This document shows, in pieces, positions 1 through 6,156 of a stretch of 9,883 nucleotides of DNA. Below the pieces are notes generated by a model. It was not told where the DNA came from and made no database searches. It saw nothing but the letters and a program-made list of their open reading frames with translations. Both the position numbers and the translations under genes were made by a program. Within the stretch, counting starts at the first letter, position 1. Each line of letters opens with the position of its first letter. This DNA is from DASQPE01 sp041488455 (GTDB lineage Bacteria > Gemmatimonadota > Gemmatimonadetes > Gemmatimonadales > GWC2-71-9), in assembly GCA_041488455.1 (NCBI GenBank), contig JBGPPG010000125.1:1-9883 (forward strand). The letters run 5' to 3'.

Positions 1-34
1 CCGCCGTCAGGCGGCGCAGTGCGCGTGTCCGCAT
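1..34 (-). CDS. N-terminal fragment of the gene after susC, probably SusD/RagB-like lipoprotein (partial, runs off the window)
   Basis: An ATG on the minus strand at 34-32 lies two bases after the TGA stop of the SusC-like gene (39-37), giving TGA-CC-ATG. Eleven codons are visible, reading MRTRALRRLTA. This basic, arginine-rich start would suit the n-region of a signal peptide, but too little is present for the lipobox to be seen. A weak Shine-Dalgarno-like GGGG sits inside the end of susC, so translation is probably coupled to it. In known SusCD pairs, susD, the surface lipoprotein that caps the barrel, follows susC directly in this arrangement. The SusD identity is inferred from position alone; the start codon itself is a reasonable but unproven call. 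Confidence 0.45.
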   Translation of the reverse strand, partial: MRTRALRRLTA

Positions 35-36
35 GG

Positions 37-3000
37 TCAGAACCCCAGAGAGACGTTGAAGAGGAAGCTGCGCATCGGCGGATAGGGCCCCAGGTCGATG
101 TTCCGGACGATGGACTGCTGGCCGTAGTTGCTGACCTCGGGATCGTACCCGAAGTAGTTGGTGAAGAGCAGCAGGTTCCGGCCCGTGACGCTGATGCGGA
201 GATCGCTCGCACCGAAGATCGACCGCGCCCAGCGCCGCGGCAGCGCGATGCCGAGAGACAATTCGCGGAGCTTCAGGAAGCTGGTGGACTGGACGAACGG
301 CCGGGCGTCGCCGGTGTTGTTGCACGCGTCGAAGCCATACTGGCCGCGGGGCCGCACCGACCCGTCCGGGTTGGTGACATCGGGCCCGTCGAAGTCGGGA
401 GAGAGGCCGTTACAGTCGTAGAGCGACAGCGTCTGGTTCTGAGCCACGCCGCCCTGTTGCCAGTCCCACAGGAACGAGAGGAACAGGTTCCCGAAAGTGA
501 AGTCGTTCGATAGCGACAGGGTGAAGTTGGGCTGCGCGTCGCCCAGGAAAACAGTCTGGAGGATGCCGTTCTGGTCGGGAACCTGGCCCACGATCTGCTG
601 GATCGGCTGTCCCGTCTCCACCAGGAACTCGCCGAAGGAGAGCCCGAAGCCCGCGTTCTGCGGCCGGAAGCTGGTGATCCCGCCGGGCAGCCCGTCTACC
701 TTGGAGCGTACCCGGTTGAAGGTTGAGCGGAGCAGCCAGGTGAAGTTCTTCTTCTGCACCGGGCTCACGCCCATGGCGATCTCGATGCCCGAGTTCCGGA
801 ACTGGCCGCCGTTCACCAGCTCCTGGGTGAACCCGGTTGAGGGCGCCGGCGTCAGGTTGAGGAGCAGATCGGTCGTGCGGCGATGGAACGCCGTGAACTC
901 GAAGGTCGCCCGCCCCTGCGCAAACGACGCATCGAACCCGCCCTCGAACTCCTTGAGTCGCTCGGGCTGGATGAGCGTATTGCCCGCGGTCTGCCCCACC
1001 TGGGTGCCGATCGCTCCGCCGATCGTGTTACCGCCCTGGAGGGTGGTGAACTTCTGCCCGAAGAGCGGCTGGTTGCCGGTCTCGCCATAGGCCCCCCGGA
1101 TCTTCAGGTCGCTGCCCTGGCCGAAGAGATTGGTGAACCGGTATGCGGCCGAGGCCTTGGGGAAGAGGTAGTACTTGCCGTCATCGCCGTTGGCGCTGGA
1201 CTTCTCCGCGCGCACCCCGGCCGAGACCAGCAGCCGGTCGTGGAACAGCCCGAGCTCCTCTTGCCCGTAGAACGCCAGCGTCCGCTCCTTCGTCCGCAGC
1301 TCGAACTGCTGCCCGAGCGTCGCGCCCTGATCGATGTTGGTCTGGCCCGGCAGCAACCCTTGAGCCACTACCTGGGCGCGGTTGAGGGTGCGGTCGTCGT
1401 ACTGCGCGCCGATCGAGGTCGTGGCCCGCCAGGACCCGCTCTCCGCAGAGTACGTGTGGATGGCGTTCGCGTTCCAGTTGAGAGACCGGCTGTCGCCGTT
1501 CGCGAGCGACGAGAGCCCCGGCAGCGCGTTCGGCTGCTGCCAGAACAGCTCCGGGGGCGCGATGACGGTCGCCTTCTGGGTGAACAGGTCGGCGCCGCCG
1601 GCGGCCACGAGCCTGAGGCTCGAGTGCTCGGTGGTGAACGCCTGGAACGAGAGGTTGGCGCCACCGGTGAAGCGAATGACCTCCTCGTCGTTGGTCGAGA
1701 GCGTCGCCGTCTGGAGCGGGTTGCTAAAGAGGTAGGTCTGCTCCAGCCGGTGGAACGACCCGTCCGGATTAAGCAGCGGGAGAAAGCTCGGGATGTAGGC
1801 GAGCGCGTAGGTGACGCTGCCGCCGTTGTTGTCGTTGTTGGTGATACCCCGGTCCGTCTGGTTCCGGGTGAAGGCGCTGGTGACCTGGAGGTTGAGCCGC
1901 CTCGCGAGCTGCTGCTCCAGGTTGACCCGGATCGTCTGCTTCTTGGCAAAGGTGTTGGTGATGATGCCCGGGTTGTCGGTCCAGCCGCCGGACACGTAGT
2001 ACTTGGTGTTGTCGTCCCCGCCACTCACGTCGGCCAGGGTCTCCCAGGCGAACGGCTTGCTGCCGGCGACCTCGTCGAGGAGATCGTGAACCGGCAGCGC
2101 CCCGTTGACCTCGTATGAGCGGACCGTCGCCGTATCGATCTTTCCGGTCTCGCTGAAGGTGGCCAGGGCGCTGGAGTCGGTGAAGGCCCGCTCGCCCGGC
2201 CCGCGCAGCAGACTGTAGAAGCCGAACCGCTGGGTCACGTTGACCCGGGACTTCCCCACCCTGCCCTTGTTGGTGGTGATGATCACGACGCCGTTGGCGG
2301 CCTTTGAGCCGTAAATCGACGACGCCGCCGCGCCCTTCAGGACCTCGACCGACGCGATGTCGTTCGGGTTCAGGTCCGCCAGCCGGTTCACCGCGTCGTC
2401 CTGGAGCTCGCCGCGGCCGCGGTTGGCCGAGCTGCCGGTGACGCTGAAGAGACCCGACGGAAGGGTGGCGTTGCTGTAAAGCACTCCGTCCACCACGAAC
2501 AGCGGATCGGTGGATCCGATGGCCGTGTTGGCGCCCCGGATCCGGATCTGGAGACCCCCGCCCGGGCCGCCCGAGTTCTGCTCGATGTGCGCGCCGGCCA
2601 CCTTGCCCTGAAGCGCCTGGTCGAGCGAGGCGGCCTGCACCTGTTTCAGGTCCTCGCTCGTGACGATGGCCGTCGAGGTGGTGGCGTTCCGCCGCTCGAC
2701 GCCGGTCTGCTGGCCCGAGACGACCAGCTCTTCCAGCTTGAAGATGTCTTCGCTCAGCGCGGCGTCGCCGGTCGCCTGGCCCGCCGGCACGACGACTTCG
2801 GCGCTTCGGAAGCCGATGGCCCGGATGGTGAGCCTGACCTCACCGGGTGCCACCATGACGCTGTACCGCCCCTGAGCGTTGGTCCTGGCCGCGGCGCGGG
2901 GTCCGCCGCCGGCCACCGAGATCGCCGCCTCGGCGATCGGCTGCCCACCGTTTGCCCGTGTAACGGTGCCCGTGATTTCCCGCTCCTGGGCCAGCGCTGA

Positions 3001-3057
3001 TCCTGCCGCGCCGACCAGAGCCGCGAGCACTGTCGTCCATACACGCAGTCTGCGCAC
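37..3057 (-). CDS. SusC/RagA family TonB-linked outer membrane receptor
   Basis: This is a 1006-residue TonB-dependent outer-membrane transporter of the SusC/RagA type, which imports large ligands such as oligosaccharides or peptides using energy from TonB-ExbBD. The start is GTG at 3057: a strong Shine-Dalgarno AGGAGG (3067-3062) lies 4 nt upstream, and the first 23 residues form a signal peptide (basic MRRLR, hydrophobic stretch, cleavage after ALA23). Residues about 25-95 are a carboxypeptidase-regulatory-like beta-sandwich (ITGTVTRANGGQPI). LEELVVSGQQ at 108-117 is the usual linker before the plug. The plug spans about 120-265 and carries the family signatures IRIRG (171-175), FVVDGV (187-192) and VEVLKGAAASSIYG (237-250). 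The remainder is the 22-strand barrel, ending in NVSLGF with the terminal Phe typical of barrels. Length is normal for the family and the frame is intact. The ligand cannot be read from the sequence; no glycoside hydrolase or protease gene is in the window to suggest one. A probable susD follows. Confidence 0.95.
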   Translation of the reverse strand: MRRLRVWTTVLAALVGAAGSALAQEREITGTVTRANGGQPIAEAAISVAGGGPRAAARTNAQGRYSVMVAPGEVRLTIRAIGFRSAEVVVPAGQATGDAALSEDIFKLEELVVSGQQTGVERRNATTSTAIVTSEDLKQVQAASLDQALQGKVAGAHIEQNSGGPGGGLQIRIRGANTAIGSTDPLFVVDGVLYSNATLPSGLFSVTGSSANRGRGELQDDAVNRLADLNPNDIASVEVLKGAAASSIYGSKAANGVVIITTNKGRVGKSRVNVTQRFGFYSLLRGPGERAFTDSSALATFSETGKIDTATVRSYEVNGALPVHDLLDEVAGSKPFAWETLADVSGGDDNTKYYVSGGWTDNPGIITNTFAKKQTIRVNLEQQLARRLNLQVTSAFTRNQTDRGITNNDNNGGSVTYALAYIPSFLPLLNPDGSFHRLEQTYLFSNPLQTATLSTNDEEVIRFTGGANLSFQAFTTEHSSLRLVAAGGADLFTQKATVIAPPELFWQQPNALPGLSSLANGDSRSLNWNANAIHTYSAESGSWRATTSIGAQYDDRTLNRAQVVAQGLLPGQTNIDQGATLGQQFELRTKERTLAFYGQEELGLFHDRLLVSAGVRAEKSSANGDDGKYYLFPKASAAYRFTNLFGQGSDLKIRGAYGETGNQPLFGQKFTTLQGGNTIGGAIGTQVGQTAGNTLIQPERLKEFEGGFDASFAQGRATFEFTAFHRRTTDLLLNLTPAPSTGFTQELVNGGQFRNSGIEIAMGVSPVQKKNFTWLLRSTFNRVRSKVDGLPGGITSFRPQNAGFGLSFGEFLVETGQPIQQIVGQVPDQNGILQTVFLGDAQPNFTLSLSNDFTFGNLFLSFLWDWQQGGVAQNQTLSLYDCNGLSPDFDGPDVTNPDGSVRPRGQYGFDACNNTGDARPFVQSTSFLKLRELSLGIALPRRWARSIFGASDLRISVTGRNLLLFTNYFGYDPEVSNYGQQSIVRNIDLGPYPPMRSFLFNVSLGF

Positions 3058-3273
3058 TGGTCCTCCTGCTGTGATGTGGATGCCGCACAGAGATACCCGC
3101 GACCGGGAGGGTCGGGGTTAATGCATTGAACCACCGCGCGTTGGCGGCGCGCGTACAAAAGCGGCGCCGAGCCAACGTTCGGTCAAAAGCAGCGATCGTT
3201 TGGGATCGAGCTTTGGCGTAAGAAGCTTTCGATTGGGTGCGAGTGCGTCAAGACAAGGGGGAACGACAGCCTA
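3058..3273 (-). promoter_or_regulatory. 216-nt leader between the MFS operon and the SusC-like gene; promoter not resolved
   Basis: No credible gene lies in this gap. It is visibly less GC-rich than its flanks (3180-3270), as expected of a promoter region. Two -35-like hexamers occur on the minus strand, TTGACG (3251-3246) and TTGACC (3186-3181), but neither has a convincing -10 hexamer 16-18 nt downstream. An imperfect dyad lies at 3205-3233, with left arm ATCGAGCTT and right arm AAGCTTTCGAT; it could be an operator or part of a weak terminator for the upstream MFS genes. A CGCGCG pair (3135-3140, 3148-3153) flanks TTGGCGG. Transcription could start here or read through from the MFS genes, which share the strand. 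The regulatory role is inferred. Confidence 0.35.
3061..3067 (-). promoter_or_regulatory. Ribosome binding site of the SusC-like gene
   Basis: The minus strand reads AGGAGGA here, with four bases (acca) before the GTG at 3057. It is one of the clearest Shine-Dalgarno sequences in the window and fixes the non-ATG start of the receptor, together with the signal peptide that begins there. Confidence 0.8.
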
Positions 3274-4503
3274 CTATACAGTTTCGACCGACGACGTGCC
3301 AGACCGGGGGGAGCACCCAAACTCCGCCCCCCGCCGCTCCCGCCCCACCGCCGCCATCATCGCGGCGAACGCGAAGACCGTGACCGCCGTGAGCGCCATC
3401 GAGACGGCGTAGCTCACGTGCGCGGCGAACAGCGCCTCGACGTACACCACCAGGCTCGCCACCAGCACACCGCACTGATACGCGAACCCCGGCAGGAACC
3501 CGCGCACCGAGTCGGGCGAGAGCTCAGTGATGTGCGCGGGGATCACGCCCCACGCCCCTTGAACCATGAACTGCATGACGAAGGCACCGGCCACCAGCAG
3601 CGGAAGCGACGGCGCAAAGGCCCAGAGCGGAATCACCAGGATCGCGAGGCCAAGGGCGAGCACGATCGTGCGGCGACGGCCGATCCGGTCGGACCGGAGT
3701 CCGAAGATGACGCCCCCGGTGATCGCCCCGACCATCGAGAACGCCGTGAGCGCCGCGCGTGCCTTCGGGCCGAGCCCCCATTCGCGCTGAAGGAAGGTGG
3801 GATACATGTCCTGCGTGCCGTGGGAGGCGAAGCTCATGCCCGCCATCAGCAGCACGAGATAGACGAAGAGGCGCCAATTGCTCCGGATGGCCCGGCCCAG
3901 GTCGCCCCAGCTCTTGTGCCGGGTGCGCTCCCAGACCTCCGACTCCTTCACCCGGAACCGGATGAACAGCGCGACGAGCGCCGGCAGCCCCCCGATGAAG
4001 AACATGGGGCGCCAACCGAACCGGGGATACACCACGAAGAAGCAGATGGCAGCCAAGAGATAGCCCACGGCGTAACCCTGCTGGAGCAGGCCGGAGAGCA
4101 GGCCGCGGAGACGCACCGGCGCCTTTTCCATGGCGAGCGACGCCCCAACGCCCCACTCCCCGCCCATCCCGATGCCGAAGAGAGCCCGCAGCACCAGAAA
4201 CGTCCGGTAGTCGGGCGCGAGACCGGACAGCACCTCGACCACGGAGTAGAAGACCAGGTCGAGCATGAGCGGCAGCCGCCGGCCGTAGCGATCCGCGAGC
4301 AGGCCGAAGATGAACGCACCGACCGGACGGAACGCGAGCGTCACCGTGATCGACAGCGCGATGGCGGCGTCCGTGGTGCCGAAGTCCTTGGCGATGGCGG
4401 TGAGCGCGAAAACGACGAGGAAGAAGTCGAAGGCGTCGAGGGTCCAGCCGAGGAAGGCGGCGAGGACCGCGGCCCGGTGGTCGCTCTCGCGGGGCGCGGT
4501 CAC
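3274..4503 (-). CDS. MFS transporter, sialate/monocarboxylate:H+ symporter (SHS)-like
   Basis: This 409-residue inner-membrane transporter of the major facilitator superfamily has about 12 hydrophobic segments. It most resembles the SHS family (TC 2.A.1.12: NanT sialate and Jen1 lactate permeases). Support comes from GWTLDAFDFF in TM1 (19-28), motif A GLLADRYGRR between TM2 and TM3 (67-76), GMGGEWGVG in TM4 (112-120), a second motif A GLRSDRIGRR (268-277), and SHGTQDMYPT (227-236), which matches the Jen1 signature NXX[S/T]HX[S/T]QDXXXT except that the first Asn is Ser224. The likely role is proton-coupled uptake of a small carboxylate, but the exact substrate is unknown. The start is GTG at 4503, overlapping the upstream exporter's stop (GTGA, 4503-4500). 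It has no good Shine-Dalgarno of its own, so translational coupling is likely. Length is normal for a bacterial member. Confidence 0.9.
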   Translation of the reverse strand: MTAPRESDHRAAVLAAFLGWTLDAFDFFLVVFALTAIAKDFGTTDAAIALSITVTLAFRPVGAFIFGLLADRYGRRLPLMLDLVFYSVVEVLSGLAPDYRTFLVLRALFGIGMGGEWGVGASLAMEKAPVRLRGLLSGLLQQGYAVGYLLAAICFFVVYPRFGWRPMFFIGGLPALVALFIRFRVKESEVWERTRHKSWGDLGRAIRSNWRLFVYLVLLMAGMSFASHGTQDMYPTFLQREWGLGPKARAALTAFSMVGAITGGVIFGLRSDRIGRRRTIVLALGLAILVIPLWAFAPSLPLLVAGAFVMQFMVQGAWGVIPAHITELSPDSVRGFLPGFAYQCGVLVASLVVYVEALFAAHVSYAVSMALTAVTVFAFAAMMAAVGRERRGAEFGCSPRSGTSSVETV

Positions 4504-6116
4504 CCGGCGGCGGTGTCGGCGTGAATGAAGTGCTGTACGACCGGAAGCCCCTCACCGCGGTGGTAGCGACGGGCGGCCGCCTCGATCGCCAGGTCGGCCA
4601 CGGTGGCCCGGGCGTGCTGGCGCAGATGCTCGCCCCACGACTCGACCACGAAGGTCTCGACCCAGCGCCACGGCTCGGCGGTGTCCCGGAAAAGGCCCCA
4701 GCTCACCGCGCCGTCGCGCCGGCGGAGCTGCCCCACGTCGTGCATCGCCCGGGTGAAGGCGACCGCGTCGTCCGGGGCAATGCGGTAGTACACTGTCACG
4801 AGCACCGGCCCGTCGTCGTGATGGAGATCGCCGGCCACGACCGGCTCGCGCCAGTGGCCGGATGGCGCCATGTCGAGCTGATCGCTCGCGCCGAGGCGCC
4901 AGCGGGCCGCCGCCACGAAGTTGAGCAGCAGGCCACCCGCCGCGGCGAGCAGCGCGCCCGGCGGCCCGAGCCGAGTCGCCACCGCACCCCAGAGCGCCGC
5001 CCCGATCGCCATGCCGCCCATGTACATGAGGACGTACATCGAGAGCATGCGCGCCTTCACCCAGTCGGCCGACGCTCGCTGGGTGGCGACGTTGAACGCG
5101 GGCATTACCGCGATCCAGGCAATCCCGATCGTGAACAGCGCGACGCCCGCGAGCACCGGCACGCGCACGAGGCCGAGCCCCGCTACTCCTGCGGCGTAGA
5201 CCGCGGTGGCCGTGAGCACCAGTCCGTCAGTGGAAACGAGGGCCTGGATGCCGGGCAGGACGGCGACGCCGGTGACTGCGCCCAGACCGAGGCAGCCGAA
5301 GAGGAGACCATACCCGAGCGCCCCGAGGTTCAGCTCGTAGCGGGCGAGGGCGGGCAGGAGCGCCCAGGGCGCGCTCGCGAACAGCACGAAGAGGCCGCAT
5401 CGGATGAGCGCCGCCTGAACCTGCGGCGCATGCCGCAGGTAGCGCCAGCCGGCGCCGATCGCCCCCAGCACCCGCTCGGCTGGGAGCACGCTCTCGCGCG
5501 GGCGGCTCTGCCACCGGACCAGCGCCGTGATCACCGCGGCGAACGACAGCGCGTTCATGAGGAACACGCCGCCCGGCCCAATCGCCGCGACGAGGAGGCC
5601 GCCGACGGCGGGGCCGACGGCGCGGGCAATGTTCATCGCCGCACCGTTCAACGAGACGGCGGCGGCGAGCTGGTCCCTGCCCACGAGGTCCGGCAGGGTG
5701 GCCTGCCAGGCCGGCGCGGTGAGCCCGTTGCCGAGGCCCAGCATGAAGGTGAGGAAGAGGAGCCGGTCGGGCGTCATCGCGCCGGCGAGCGCGAGAAGTC
5801 CCATCACGGCGGCACCCACCAGCATCCAGCTCTGTGCCACGATCAGCACCCGCCGCCGATCCACGATGTCGGCGAGCGCTCCCGCCGGCAGCGAGAGCGC
5901 GAGCACCGGCAGGCTGGAGGCGGTCTGCATGAGCGCCACGAGGAGGGTAGACGTCGTGAGCGAGGTCATGAGCCAGGTCGCGGCGGTGTCGTGCATCCAC
6001 GAGCCGACGTTGGACGCGACCGTGGCGATCCAGAGCGCGCGGAAGACGGGAACCCGGAGCGGGCCCCAGGCGGAGGGCCGGGGGGCGAGCGGCTCGGCGG
6101 CCGCCGTGCCTGTCAT
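4500..6116 (-). CDS. MFS transporter, MFS_3/EntS-like, with soluble C-terminal domain
   Basis: This is an inner-membrane major facilitator of the MFS_3 type (PF05977, the group of the enterobactin exporter EntS), 538 residues from ATG 6116. A TTG two codons earlier (6122) is possible but overlaps the putative -10 box, so ATG is preferred. The N-terminus has FRALWIATVASNVGSW, usual for the family, and motif A is GALADIVDRRR (about 79-89). Twelve hydrophobic segments end near residue 405. About 130 further residues are soluble, from roughly LDMAPSGHWREPV, including VTVYYRIAPDDAVAF and VETFVVESWGEHL. This tail occurs in many MFS_3 proteins and resembles a dimeric alpha/beta-barrel (antibiotic-biosynthesis-monooxygenase-like) fold; the fold assignment is by eye. 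Efflux of a small organic compound is likely, with the substrate unknown. It is divergent from metY and is the first gene of a coupled pair with the SHS-type MFS. Confidence 0.9.
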   Translation of the reverse strand: MTGTAAAEPLAPRPSAWGPLRVPVFRALWIATVASNVGSWMHDTAATWLMTSLTTSTLLVALMQTASSLPVLALSLPAGALADIVDRRRVLIVAQSWMLVGAAVMGLLALAGAMTPDRLLFLTFMLGLGNGLTAPAWQATLPDLVGRDQLAAAVSLNGAAMNIARAVGPAVGGLLVAAIGPGGVFLMNALSFAAVITALVRWQSRPRESVLPAERVLGAIGAGWRYLRHAPQVQAALIRCGLFVLFASAPWALLPALARYELNLGALGYGLLFGCLGLGAVTGVAVLPGIQALVSTDGLVLTATAVYAAGVAGLGLVRVPVLAGVALFTIGIAWIAVMPAFNVATQRASADWVKARMLSMYVLMYMGGMAIGAALWGAVATRLGPPGALLAAAGGLLLNFVAAARWRLGASDQLDMAPSGHWREPVVAGDLHHDDGPVLVTVYYRIAPDDAVAFTRAMHDVGQLRRRDGAVSWGLFRDTAEPWRWVETFVVESWGEHLRQHARATVADLAIEAAARRYHRGEGLPVVQHFIHADTAAG

Positions 6117-6121
6117 GCCCA

Positions 6122-6127
6122 ATGATA
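6122..6127 (-). promoter_or_regulatory. Candidate -10 box for the MFS_3 exporter, leaderless arrangement
   Basis: The minus strand reads TATCAT (6127-6122), five of six matches to TATAAT, ending 5 nt before the ATG at 6116. Transcription would then begin at or next to the start codon. No Shine-Dalgarno precedes this ATG, which fits a leaderless message. No good -35 is seen at 16-18 nt (AACGTA at 6150-6145). Inferred from sequence only. Confidence 0.4.
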
Positions 6128-6150
6128 ACCGGCCCCGATTCCCTTACGTT
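6122..6150 (+). promoter_or_regulatory. Candidate sigma70-type promoter for the metY operon
   Basis: The -35 candidate ATGATA (6122-6127, four of six matches to TTGACA) is followed by exactly 17 nt and the -10 candidate TACGTT (6145-6150, TANNNT). Six bases separate the -10 from the metY ATG at 6157, so the transcript would start at or near the A of ATG. There is no Shine-Dalgarno (the bases before ATG are TTTAGCGG). The -35 occupies the same bases as the opposing gene's -10, so the two promoters would compete or be co-regulated. Confidence 0.4.
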
Positions 6151-6156
6151 TAGCGG

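Noticed and set aside
1..15. A short hairpin (CCGCC-GTCA-GGCGG) after the SusC-like gene as a terminator.
   Set aside because: It lies within the first codons of the downstream gene and has no T-run. Five-base GC arms are common by chance here.
883..2118. A 411-codon plus-strand open frame opposite the SusC barrel.
   Set aside because: It is antisense to a well-supported receptor, with Arg/Glu/Val-rich composition and no motif.
3135..3153. CGCGCG repeats flanking TTGGCGG upstream of the SusC-like gene as an operator.
   Set aside because: CGCGCG is self-complementary and frequent in GC-rich DNA, and the arms are only 6 bp with no extended symmetry.
3418..4524. A 368-codon plus-strand open frame opposite the SHS-type transporter.
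   Set aside because: The translation is a hydrophilic Glu/Arg/His-rich mirror of a membrane protein gene, and no ribosome binding site or domain is seen.
4521..6125. A 534-codon open frame on the plus strand lying antisense to almost the whole MFS_3 exporter gene.
   Set aside because: The translation is rich in Arg, Glu, His and Gly with no hydrophobic segments or recognisable motifs. It is the expected antisense shadow of a GC-rich gene with strong third-position bias. The opposite strand encodes a clear transporter.
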